A stretch of 8,588 nucleotides of DNA from Syntrophomonadaceae bacterium (GCA_007126465.1 SLBE01000088.1:1-8588); one strand, 5' to 3'. Numbered from the stretch's first letter, positions 1-6,303 are shown. The notes: a model not told the origin generated them from the letters alone. Translations and numbers: made by a program.

Positions 1-590
1 CCAGCTGGATTACCACCCTTGGGCCGGTAGCTTTCGCTGCCAATGCAGCAGCTATTGCAGCCGAATCCTTTTCTTTTATGCCCGGACATGCAATTGCCAT
101 AGCGGCAACAACCCTTGTTGGTCAGCGCCTTGGAGCAGGCTTTATTGGGCAGGCCAGGATTACTGGCTACTGGGCGGTTGCAATCGGAACAGTAATGATG
201 TCTTTTTTGGGCCTTATATTCTTATTTCTCCCTTATGCAGTGATGAGCTTATTTGACCCTCCTGATCCGGAGGTGCTGCGGCTCGGTGTGCTCTGCCTGC
301 AGATAGCGGCAGTTGAGCAGCCCTTCATTGCCATGACCATGATTTTTTCAGGTGCTCTTAAAGGTACCGGCGATACAAAAGGACCCTTTAGGATTGGTTT
401 GTACAGCAACCTTTTCATACGTTTGCCCCTGATTTACCTGTTTATTTATGTCCTGCAGCTGGAAGTTCACTTCATCTGGTGGGCAACGGCGCTGCAATAT
501 GCATTTAGTTCATTGTTGCTCTACATCCGCTATCGCAGAAAGCGGTGGGATCAACTGGAAGCTATACCGACAGCAGAGAATGTTGGTTAG
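1..590 (+). CDS. MATE-family multidrug/Na+ efflux transporter, C-terminal part (5' end outside window)
   Basis: The frame is open from base 3 to the TAG at 588-590, giving 195 visible residues; MATE proteins are usually about 440-460 residues, so this is the C-terminal half cut by the window edge. An internal ATG at 78 is not the true start, because family sequence continues upstream of it (LGPVAFAANAAAIAAESFSF). The segment around 'PGHAIAIAATTLVGQRLGAG' is the conserved start of the second MATE bundle, and 'FSGALKGTGDTKGP' is a second recognisable family motif. Several hydrophobic membrane spans follow and the protein ends in a short basic, soluble tail (RYRRKRWDQ). MATE proteins export cationic drugs or metabolites in exchange for Na+ or H+ across the cytoplasmic membrane. 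The substrate cannot be told. A broken GH13 gene follows after 18 bases, and no terminator hairpin is seen between them. Confidence 0.9.
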   Translation, partial: SWITTLGPVAFAANAAAIAAESFSFMPGHAIAIAATTLVGQRLGAGFIGQARITGYWAVAIGTVMMSFLGLIFLFLPYAVMSLFDPPDPEVLRLGVLCLQIAAVEQPFIAMTMIFSGALKGTGDTKGPFRIGLYSNLFIRLPLIYLFIYVLQLEVHFIWWATALQYAFSSLLLYIRYRRKRWDQLEAIPTAENVG

Positions 591-608
591 CAGGAAAACC
601 ATGAAGCT

Positions 609-1241
609 ATGAATTTGCAGTTTCAGACTAAACGATCAGCGAGCGGAGTTAACCGAAATATAAAGGTTGTTATTGACCTGGTTGTTAATCATACATCATC
701 CCTTCACCCCTGGTTTCTTGAATCGAGGTCTTCCCGGGATAACTCCAGGCGTGATCAGATGAAGGATCCAGTTAGAATTAAATGGTTTCCCTTCCATCCC
801 GGTAGAGATGGATGCAGAACACCGATGCAGTGGGGTCAGGATGAAAATGCAGGTTTTTCAAGCAATGAGCCCTGGCTTCCTATAGGACCGGAAATTTTCG
901 AGCGCAATGTGGCAGATCAAAAAAAGGATCCTCATTCGATGTTTAATTATACCAGGGATTTAATCTGGCTGCGCAAAGAACTACCAGCTCTAGTAAATGG
1001 GAGTTACTATTCCCTTACAGAAAAAATTCCTGCAGGGTGCTATTGCTTTATGAGAAAATCAGAAGAACAAAGTTTAATTATTTGTTTAAACTTTTCATCC
1101 CGCAGGCAGGAAATCAGCCTTGAATGGCTAAATGTAGATTGTCGGGTTATAGCATCTACCAACCCGAATACTAAGCAAGGGCTTGCAAAAACTTCTCTTA
1201 AGCTTGAAGGGCTGGAGGGGTTAATAATCATGGTTGCGTGA
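609..1241 (+). pseudogene. GH13 alpha-glucosidase remnant with N-terminal truncation and internal in-frame deletion
   Basis: The 210-codon frame is made of two separated parts of a GH13 glucosidase (oligo-1,6-glucosidase / alpha-glucosidase type, normally about 530-560 residues). Residues about 18-50 contain conserved region I (VVIDLVVNHTS, followed by HPWFLESRSSRDN). At about residue 52 the sequence jumps to the segment before the C-terminal domain (DPVRIKWFPF, then GRDGCRTPMQW) and runs on through the usual C-terminal beta domain. The stretch between them, roughly 220-250 residues, is missing. It would carry the catalytic Asp nucleophile, the Glu acid/base and the third catalytic Asp. The N-terminal 80-90 residues are also absent, replaced by unrelated codons (MNLQFQTKRSASG). 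The ribosome binding site is weak. What is seen is an intact frame; that the product cannot hydrolyse glycosides is inferred from the missing residues. An assembly error is an alternative to genuine decay. Confidence 0.85.
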
Positions 1242-1248
1242 TTTAAAT

Positions 1249-1261
1249 ATTATGATATAAT
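1249..1261 (+). promoter_or_regulatory. Extended -10 promoter overlapping a dyad (probable ArsR autoregulatory operator)
   Basis: TGATATAAT at 1253-1261 is a perfect extended -10 element (TGn followed by TATAAT). The -35 is weak (TTGCGT at 1234-1239, spacer 16), as is common with extended -10 promoters. The -10 lies inside a perfect inverted repeat, ATTAT (1249-1253) and ATAAT (1257-1261) around a GAT centre, with partial outward extension. ArsR-type repressors bind AT-rich dyads over their own promoter, so this position suits autorepression. Transcription would start near 1268, giving a very short leader before the Shine-Dalgarno at 1271-1275. The promoter is well supported; the operator role is inference. 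Confidence 0.6.
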
Positions 1262-1284
1262 GATTATTGAGGAGGGATTCCCTA

Positions 1285-1566
1285 ATGGAAACAGAAAATG
1301 AAATAGCTATGATCAGGAAGAAAGCAACTCTACTAAAGGCTTTATCTAACCCTGTGCGATTATGCATAGTAAAAGAGCTTTTAGAAAGAGGATCATGTAA
1401 TGTTACTTCAATGCAAAACTGTCTTCAGCTTTCCCAATCAACAGTTTCGCAACATTTGGGGCGGCTTAGAGACATGGGGATTATTGTTAGTGAAAGAAAG
1501 GGAACCGAAGTTCATTACAGCCTGGTTAATGATGAAGCAGCATCTGTAGTTAGGGTTCTCTTCTAA
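1285..1566 (+). CDS. ArsR-family winged-helix transcriptional regulator
   Basis: This 93-residue DNA-binding repressor has the ArsR winged-helix fold throughout: helix start ALSNPVRLCIVKELL (19-33), recognition-helix segment LSQSTVSQHLGRLRDMGI (49-66) and the wing ERKGTEVHYSL (70-80). ATG 1285 is chosen because GGAGG at 1271-1275 sits nine bases upstream; an in-frame TTG at 1267 overlaps that site and is unlikely. The classical metal site ELCVCD of ArsR/SmtB is absent. Three cysteines are present, C27, C38 and C46; C38 and C46 lie just before and within the helix-turn-helix region and could sense thiol state, sulfur or a metal, but this is not established. The gene is 26 bases upstream of the HesB-like selenoprotein gene and has an autoregulatory-looking promoter, so it probably controls the downstream pair. 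Family assignment is secure; the inducer is unknown. Confidence 0.92.
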   Translation: METENEIAMIRKKATLLKALSNPVRLCIVKELLERGSCNVTSMQNCLQLSQSTVSQHLGRLRDMGIIVSERKGTEVHYSLVNDEAASVVRVLF

Positions 1567-1592
1567 GGCTTTTGATTAAAGGAGGTTAGCAA

Positions 1593-1907
1593 ATGTTAAC
1601 GGTAACAACTACCGCAAAGGAAAAATTCAAAGAATACTTAACCCAGGAAGGAAAACCTGATGCTTATATCCGCATTTATGTAAGCGGAGTTGGCTGAGGT
1701 GGTCCAAGGTATGGCTTGACTCTGGAAGAGTCATTTCAAGAAGAAAAAGATCTAAGTGAAGATCTGGGTGATGTTAAAGTTATCTATGATCAAGGAATTG
1801 CAAGTTTTGTCGATGGAAAAACTGTTGATTTCCATGACGGTCCTCAGGCAGGGTTTTCTATTACCGATCCCGGTTCTGCCGATAAATGTGATGGCGGCTG
1901 CTGCTAA
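1593..1907 (+). CDS. HesB/IscA-like selenoprotein with in-frame TGA (Sec35)
   Basis: Read through one TGA (1695-1697), the frame gives 104 residues of the HesB/IscA-like (Fe-S biogenesis, HesB-like) family. The start is set by AAAGGAGG at 1578-1585, seven bases before ATG 1593, and the first 34 codons are typical family sequence. The stop falls in SGVG-U-GGPRYGL, where relatives have Cys in SGVGCGG, and family sequence continues in the same frame through FVDGKTVDF to a cysteine-rich tail (KCDGGCC) and TAA. One conserved Cys replaced by TGA, with coding similarity on both sides and a hairpin just downstream, is the usual signature of selenocysteine. HesB-like selenoproteins are a known family in anaerobes. 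IscA-type proteins bind iron or Fe-S clusters through such cysteines; a selenolate suggests a redox role, which is inference. A sequencing error or nonsense mutation (TGC/TGT to TGA) is the alternative. SelA, SelB and tRNA-Sec genes are not in the window. Confidence 0.85.
1717..1733 (+). promoter_or_regulatory. Candidate bacterial SECIS hairpin for Sec35
   Basis: TGACTCT (1717-1723) pairs perfectly with AGAGTCA (1727-1733) around the loop GGA, inside the coding region. The loop begins 26 bases after the TGA (1695-1697). Bacterial SECIS elements are stem-loops shortly downstream of UGA with guanines early in the apical loop, which this satisfies. An outer helix can form between CTT at 1715-1717 and AAG at 1738-1740, competing for T1717 and leaving unpaired U-rich bases on the 3' side. 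A weaker competing hairpin, GTC-C-AAG (1702-1708) with CTTGAC (1715-1720) and loop GTATGG, lies closer to the UGA and has a bulged C. SelB recognition is inferred. Confidence 0.6.
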
Positions 1908-1933
1908 ATTAAGAAAACGAGGAGATTAATATA

Positions 1934-2059
1934 ATGGCTACAAAAAAAGAGCAGGTTTATAAGTGCCAGGTATGCACAAATGTAGTTAAAGTTGTAGAAG
2001 AAGGTGTAGGAACCCTGGTTTGCTGTGATAAACCGATGGAGCTGCAAGCAGACAAATAA
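1934..2059 (+). CDS. Desulforedoxin-like small rubredoxin-type iron protein (41 aa)
   Basis: This 41-codon gene starts at ATG 1934, with GGAG at 1921-1924 nine bases upstream, and ends at TAA 2057-2059. The protein matches desulforedoxin over its whole length: YKCQVCTNVVKV near the start, then GTLVCC. The four iron ligands are C11, C14, C30 and C31; adjacent Cys at the second pair is the hallmark that separates desulforedoxin (and the N-terminal domain of desulfoferrodoxin) from rubredoxin. It has no C-terminal superoxide-reductase domain, so it is a free-standing electron carrier, as in Desulfovibrio gigas, rather than superoxide reductase. Family members dimerise and bind one Fe(SCys)4 centre per subunit. 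It lies 26 bases after the HesB-like selenoprotein gene and directly before a strong terminator, so it is the last gene of the ArsR-led cassette. It may pass electrons to or from the selenoprotein; that is a guess from gene order. Confidence 0.92.
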   Translation: MATKKEQVYKCQVCTNVVKVVEEGVGTLVCCDKPMELQADK

Positions 2060-2091
2060 TCAGCCCTTTGCTGATTCAATTCTCATTTAAA

Positions 2092-2125
2092 TTAAAGCCG
2101 GGTTAACACATTAACCCGGCTTTAA
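2092..2125 (+). terminator. Rho-independent-type terminator after the arsR-hesB-desulforedoxin cassette
   Basis: A perfect 13-bp stem, AAAGCCGGGTTAA (2094-2106) with TTAACCCGGCTTT (2111-2123), closes on the four-base loop CACA, and two further T-A pairs extend it outward. The downstream T tract is partly inside the stem, with a second run ATTTTTG at 2131-2137. It lies 32 bases after the desulforedoxin stop codon. Because the stem is flanked by A's and T's on both sides it might work in both directions, but no - strand gene ends here. Confidence 0.8.
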
Positions 2126-2386
2126 AATCTATTTTTGTTAATGCTCAACCTGTTTAAGAAAATTGCTCTCGCTGACTGTTTAGGCTGGAACTGTACTGGT
2201 TCAGCTTCAACCTTGCGCCTGGGTTATTCTTTTATGCCGTTATAGAAAACACTCGCTATACGTTCGTTTCAGGTTTTGCTAAAATGGCATTTCCAAACCT
2301 GCACTTTATGCTCGCTTCAGTTTTAATAAGAAGGCTGGACAGTTAGATTGTTTTTTAAAATTCTGTTTGCCGGAAGGTAATAGTTA
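2126..2386. other. Intergenic stretch of about 260 bases with no convincing gene
   Basis: No family-like protein was found on either strand. A 34-codon + frame at 2141-2245 has no ribosome binding site. Two moderate hairpins can be drawn: AGGCTG-g-AAC (2182-2191) with GTT-CAGCTT (2199-2207), and AGGTTT (2271-2276) with AAACCT (2295-2300) enclosing a short TGC/GCA helix. Two similar segments, TCGTTTCAGGTTTT and TCGCTTCAGTTTTA, occur about 45 bases apart. These may be a leader of the symporter transcript or chance. No confident sigma-70 promoter was recognised. Confidence 0.4.
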
Positions 2387-2452
2387 ATGGCTGACGAATT
2401 AAAATTACTTGTTGAATTCCTTGCGTTGTTCTGCGAAAATTGTCAGGGATAA
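2387..2452 (+). CDS. Possible 21-residue peptide ORF ahead of the symporter
   Basis: ATG 2387 has GGAAGG at 2372-2377, nine bases upstream, and the frame ends at TAA 2450-2452. The peptide begins MADELKLLVEFLALFC and ends with a CENC motif and a Gly. It looks like one amphipathic helix followed by a Cys-X2-Cys tail. The symporter Shine-Dalgarno (GGGAGG, 2455-2460) begins immediately after its stop and the symporter ATG lies 19 bases beyond the stop, so the two could be translationally linked. Some SSS symporters have tiny companion proteins encoded just upstream, but this one has no clear hydrophobic membrane span and I do not recognise it as one. It may equally be a leader peptide or a chance frame; the evidence is the ribosome binding site and the spacing only. 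Confidence 0.35.
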   Translation: MADELKLLVEFLALFCENCQG

Positions 2453-2471
2453 GCGGGAGGTGGATCTTGTA

Positions 2472-4064
2472 ATGGATGAAATAATTTTTGGAGAAGTAAC
2501 AGGGTGGATATTAGGCATATTAGCACTATATCTTGTTTTTATCATTGCAGTCGGGATCTACTATTCACGTAACATCCATGAATGTGACGATCACGTTGTT
2601 GCCGGGCGTGATTTGAATGTTGTATACATGATTGGCTCTGTAACCGCTACCTGGCTTTGTGCTGGAGCTATTCTTGGAGCGGCAGGATATGCGTACCTGT
2701 ACGGTATGCAGGGCACAATTTATGATCCCTGGGCCCCGGCCCTGACTCTTGTTTTAACCGGTATCTTTTTAGCCTATAGAATGAGAACTGCCGGTTATAC
2801 ATCAATTGTCGATTTTTACGATACCCGTTATAACCGTAGAATGAGTATTTTATTTATGTTTTACCAGGTTGTCAGTACAATTTCCTGGATAGCCGGACAA
2901 ATGGTTGCAATAGGTATTATAGTCCATCTTACTACTGGGTTTAGCTTTAGTATATCTATTATGGTCGGAACACTGGCAATTATAATTGTTACATACAGCG
3001 GTGGACTCAAAGCCCTGGCCAGGTTAGATACATTAAATGTGGTTATGATTATTATTGCCCTGGTGATCATGTTTCCTGTTGTAATTAATGCCCTTGGCGG
3101 GTGGAGCGAATTCGTTTCCAGTGCTGAAGTTTACGATTGGAATCCGCCTTTTGCCATGGTACCGGTAGCTGCTCCGGAAGGTTTCCTCTGGTATGTAGGA
3201 TTATTTGGATTTATTTCTTACCTGGCAGCATGGTTCGGTGTTGGTTTGGGTGATCTCAGCTGTGCAATATTAATGCAGAGGGCCCTGGCAGCCAGGTCAG
3301 CTAAAATTGCTTCTGCCGGATTTATTACCGGCGGCTTGCTGTATCTTGCTATTGCCATTATACCCGTTTTTATTGGTATTGCAGTTTATACTTATGGCTT
3401 AAGAGTAGCCCCGGATAATGCTGAATTTGCATTGACCTGGGCAGTTCAGCATTTTATGCCCGAATGGTTTGCCGTTTTATTTGTTGTTATTATTGCAGGT
3501 GCAATTATTTCTACCGCCGGCGATAGTGTGTTGATTAATGCAACCCTGGTCGGGCATAATATGTACCGTTATTTAAAGCCGGCCGCCACTGGAGTTGAAA
3601 CCTTAAGAGCTGTCCGTATCGCTATTCCTATTACTGCCCTGGTCTGCATGTTCATAGCTATCTACTTTGAATCAGTTTATCGGTTAATCGTTTTCGCCGG
3701 TGTACTGGGCTTGCCTACAGTGGTTCCTGCTTTTATCGGAGGGTTGTTCTGGAAAAAAACAAATGTGAAAGGAGCGATAGCTTCTTTTTTCGCCGGACTT
3801 ATCACATGGATTGGTGTGTTCCTGGCTGCACTGCCGCACACCCTGGAAGCTAACATGGATATGCTGGTTGAAGGAGAACCATGGGTAGAAGAAGCAATCT
3901 GGGATGCCCTTTTCTTTGCAACTATACCGGCAGCGGTTGTGTGTGCCGCTGTTTTGATTATAGTATCTCTGAAGACCCAGGAATCTGATCCACCCAAACC
4001 GATGCTAAATGCGCAGGGTGAAAACATGGAAGATAAGCCGCTTTTCTTCTGGTCCCGGCGGTAA
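2472..4064 (+). CDS. Sodium:solute symporter family (SSS) transporter
   Basis: This 530-residue integral membrane protein matches the sodium:solute symporter family in length and layout, with about 13 predicted membrane spans. ATG 2472 is preferred because GGGAGG (2455-2460) lies 11 bases upstream and the protein then begins MDEIIFGEVTGW, directly before TM1 (about 10-30). Upstream in-frame TTG and GTG codons lack suitable sites. Seen features are GRDLNVVYMIGSVTATWLCAG at the TM2 region (broken helix of the LeuT fold), YTSIVDFYDTRYNRR after TM3, YSGGLKALARLD in the TM5-6 loop region, and ISTAGDS (S347, T348) in TM8, where the family places its Na2 sodium ligands. The C-terminus is short and hydrophilic and ends in two arginines. 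It imports an organic solute with Na+; the substrate cannot be named. It converges with the prenyltransferase gene at 14 bases, with no hairpin terminator between. Confidence 0.93.
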   Translation: MDEIIFGEVTGWILGILALYLVFIIAVGIYYSRNIHECDDHVVAGRDLNVVYMIGSVTATWLCAGAILGAAGYAYLYGMQGTIYDPWAPALTLVLTGIFLAYRMRTAGYTSIVDFYDTRYNRRMSILFMFYQVVSTISWIAGQMVAIGIIVHLTTGFSFSISIMVGTLAIIIVTYSGGLKALARLDTLNVVMIIIALVIMFPVVINALGGWSEFVSSAEVYDWNPPFAMVPVAAPEGFLWYVGLFGFISYLAAWFGVGLGDLSCAILMQRALAARSAKIASAGFITGGLLYLAIAIIPVFIGIAVYTYGLRVAPDNAEFALTWAVQHFMPEWFAVLFVVIIAGAIISTAGDSVLINATLVGHNMYRYLKPAATGVETLRAVRIAIPITALVCMFIAIYFESVYRLIVFAGVLGLPTVVPAFIGGLFWKKTNVKGAIASFFAGLITWIGVFLAALPHTLEANMDMLVEGEPWVEEAIWDALFFATIPAAVVCAAVLIIVSLKTQESDPPKPMLNAQGENMEDKPLFFWSRR

Positions 4065-4078
4065 ATATTGTTATTTAT

Positions 4079-5014
4079 CTATGAGAAAAGCAGGGGCAGG
4101 AGGGCACCCGCTGCCATGGTCAGCCCGGTCAGTTGATATATTTGGATAGTCTTGGCGTTTGCTTCGGTCAGCCTGGGAATGTCATCGTAATATCTGCGAG
4201 CCACGATAATTGCCCTGTAAGCCAGGGGCAGGCTGACCAGGGGCAGCAGCCAGAAAATATTAAAGCTGAAAAGTGCTAAAATCAAAAGAAAAAGGTAAGC
4301 CAGGCCAAAAAGCAGGGCATAGATGTTCACAGCTTTTTCTTTGCCCATTCGAACCACACCATTCATTTTTCCGCCTTTAAAGTCTGCTTCATAATCAGGG
4401 TATTGATTTATCCACAGCACATTGGCGATCAGAAAGCCAAGCGGTACTGATGCCAGGACAACTTCAAAGGATATAGTATGAGCCTGGACCAGGTAAGTTC
4501 CACTTGTAATCAGGGGTCCGAAAGTAAAACCAACAACCAGTTCACCCAATCCACGGTAGGCGAGTTTCAGGGGTGGCAGGCTGTAAAATAAAGCGAAGAA
4601 AACCCCGGCCAGGCCGATCCAGAGTATATTAAACTCCCTGGCGAAGACTATAATCAGACCAAGCAGGCACCCCAGGGCTACAGTAATGATGCCGATAACC
4701 AGGTTTTCCTGAAGAGTTAGCTTTCCGTCAATAATGGTTTTTTTCCCACCGCTGAAGGGGGTTCTTTTGTCAGGGGTGACAAAAGTATCGACACCACTTA
4801 AATAGTCAATATATTCATTGATGGCATTTTTACCAATCTCAAGCATGTATATAGCCGCGCAGCCAAGTAAAAACCAGCTCCAGTGAAAAGTTCCCAGGTG
4901 GGCATAGGCAATAGCTCCGCCAACGGTCATTGGAATTGTTGAGGCAATCCATATTTTTGGATCGGCAATTTGCCAGAAACCATGCCATAAACGAATCACT
5001 TGCGGATGATTCAC
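4079..5014 (-). CDS. UbiA-family prenyltransferase (MenA-like)
   Basis: This 311-residue multi-spanning membrane enzyme carries both Asp-rich motifs of UbiA prenyltransferases: N66-x3-D70-x3-G-x-D76 (NEYIDYLSGVD) and N203-x3-D207-x3-D211 (NQYPDYEAD). These bind Mg2+ and the prenyl diphosphate. The conserved YSLPPLKLAYRGLGEL (144-159) and about eight to nine hydrophobic spans also fit. MenA attaches a polyprenyl chain to 1,4-dihydroxy-2-naphthoate in menaquinone synthesis. MenA is the closest guess, but related enzymes act on other acceptors, and no other quinone gene is in the window. The start is GTG at 5012-5014, with AGGAGG at 5025-5030 ten bases upstream. That site lies inside the aspartate kinase gene, whose TGA overlaps this GTG by four bases (GTGA), so translation is probably coupled. 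This is an odd partner for an amino-acid pathway enzyme. Confidence 0.88.
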   Translation of the reverse strand: MNHPQVIRLWHGFWQIADPKIWIASTIPMTVGGAIAYAHLGTFHWSWFLLGCAAIYMLEIGKNAINEYIDYLSGVDTFVTPDKRTPFSGGKKTIIDGKLTLQENLVIGIITVALGCLLGLIIVFAREFNILWIGLAGVFFALFYSLPPLKLAYRGLGELVVGFTFGPLITSGTYLVQAHTISFEVVLASVPLGFLIANVLWINQYPDYEADFKGGKMNGVVRMGKEKAVNIYALLFGLAYLFLLILALFSFNIFWLLPLVSLPLAYRAIIVARRYYDDIPRLTEANAKTIQIYQLTGLTMAAGALLPLLFS

Positions 5015-6249
5015 TGTTTTTCAACCTCCTGGCTGCCATTTTCCAGCTCAAAAGCTTTGTGAACTGCCCGTACTGCCAATTCCCCGTACTTTTCTTCAAT
5101 CACACAGGAAATTCGATACTCCGAGGTGCTGATCATTTCGATGTTAATATTTTCTCCTGACAGCGATTTGAACATGCGTGAAGCAACACCCGGGTTGGTT
5201 TTAATTCCTATCCCTACTGCGGAGACTTTCACAATGTTGTTGGCAGCCAGCATTTCCTGGGCATCTATTTCTTTTGCCACCTGGCTGACCAGTTCCTTGG
5301 CTTTTGCCAGATCTGTTGTCGGAACTGTGAAAGTAAAATCTGTATAACCGTCGATACTGGCATTTTGAATGATCATATCAACATTGATTGCCGCATCGGC
5401 CAGTGGGGACAATATTTTGTGGGCAATTCCGGGCCGGTCGGGAACCCGAATCAGCGAGATTTTTGAAACGTTTCTCTCCAGGGTGACCCCTTTGATAATT
5501 GAGTTTTCCATGACTTCCTCCTCATTGACAATCCAGGTGTGGTTATCTCCCCCGAAAGATGATTTTACAACCAGGGGAACCTGGTATTTTTGAGCGAGCT
5601 CAACGGAACGTGAGTGTAGAACCTTTGCACCCAGCCCTGCCAGCTCAAGCATTTCCTGGTAAGATATTTTTTCAAGGTGTCTTGCCTTCGGACAAATGTT
5701 CGGGTCTGCCGTGTAAACACCGTCGACGTCAGTAAATATTTCACAGTAATCTGCTTGTAAGGCAGCAGCCAGGGCCACAGCGGTTGTGTCGGAGCCACCC
5801 CGTCCCAGGGTGCTGATTCTGCCCTCTGATGTAACCCCCTGGAAACCTGCAACCACCGGTATGATCCCATCATTTAAATACTGTTTGATCTTTTCCGTTT
5901 TCAATTCCATGATTCTGGCTTTAGTATGGATATCATCAGTAATTAATGGCAGTTGAAGCCCCAGCATGGAAATAGCTTTATGCCCAAGGCTTTCAAGTGT
6001 TATGGCCATTAATGCAGAACATACCTGCTCACCGGTTGCCACCAGTGCATCCTGTTCACGGTAGGAAGGGTAATTGGTGATCTGGGAAACCAGGTTTAGC
6101 AGCCGATCTGTTTCGCCTCCCATGGCTGATACCACTACAGCTACTTTATTGCCGTTAATCTTGGTTGTGGCAATGCCCATTGCTACACGGCGAATATGAT
6201 CGATGGTGGCTACTGAAGTACCACCGTACTTTTGAACAATTAAAGCCAT
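5011..6249 (-). CDS. lysC: Aspartate kinase with C-terminal ACT domains
   Basis: This 412-residue enzyme phosphorylates L-aspartate with ATP, the first step toward lysine, threonine, methionine and diaminopimelate. The N-terminal kinase domain shows KYGGTS (7-12), VVSAMGGETD (39-48), GRGGSDTTA (149-157) and FTDVDGVYTADP (172-183). Two ACT domains follow, at about 265-340 and 345-412, with PDRPGIAHKI and TNPGVASRMF as their typical starts; these bind amino-acid effectors. ATG 6249 is chosen because MALIVQKYGGTS is the standard family start and AAAGGTG lies ten bases upstream; an in-frame ATG at 6273 has no ribosome binding site. Length and layout match monofunctional, feedback-regulated class enzymes of Bacillus and clostridia, without a homoserine dehydrogenase fusion. 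No lysine riboswitch fits in the 137-base gap upstream. The 3' end overlaps the prenyltransferase start by four bases. Confidence 0.95.
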   Translation of the reverse strand: MALIVQKYGGTSVATIDHIRRVAMGIATTKINGNKVAVVVSAMGGETDRLLNLVSQITNYPSYREQDALVATGEQVCSALMAITLESLGHKAISMLGLQLPLITDDIHTKARIMELKTEKIKQYLNDGIIPVVAGFQGVTSEGRISTLGRGGSDTTAVALAAALQADYCEIFTDVDGVYTADPNICPKARHLEKISYQEMLELAGLGAKVLHSRSVELAQKYQVPLVVKSSFGGDNHTWIVNEEEVMENSIIKGVTLERNVSKISLIRVPDRPGIAHKILSPLADAAINVDMIIQNASIDGYTDFTFTVPTTDLAKAKELVSQVAKEIDAQEMLAANNIVKVSAVGIGIKTNPGVASRMFKSLSGENINIEMISTSEYRISCVIEEKYGELAVRAVHKAFELENGSQEVEKQ

Positions 6250-6303
6250 CTCTCTCACGCACCTTTGCTGCATCGATTACTGCGTTTAAAAATGAATGTT
6301 AAT

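Noticed and set aside
1716..1907. Short gene starting at TTG 1716
   Set aside because: This is only the part of the HesB-like frame after the TGA; the start has no ribosome binding site, and family sequence with a strong site lies upstream.
2141..2245. 34-codon + frame in the gap before the symporter
   Set aside because: No Shine-Dalgarno sequence precedes its ATG (ATTTTTGTTA), and the peptide resembles nothing I recognise.
2258..2328. Two imperfect repeats, TCGTTTCAGGTTTT and TCGCTTCAGTTTTA
   Set aside because: Only two short, inexact copies; too little to call a repeat family, an operator pair or a CRISPR.
3677..4027. 116-codon - strand frame inside the symporter gene
   Set aside because: It is an antisense shadow of a strongly family-like membrane protein; low-complexity Ala/Thr/Ser-rich, with no ribosome binding site of its own that I trust.
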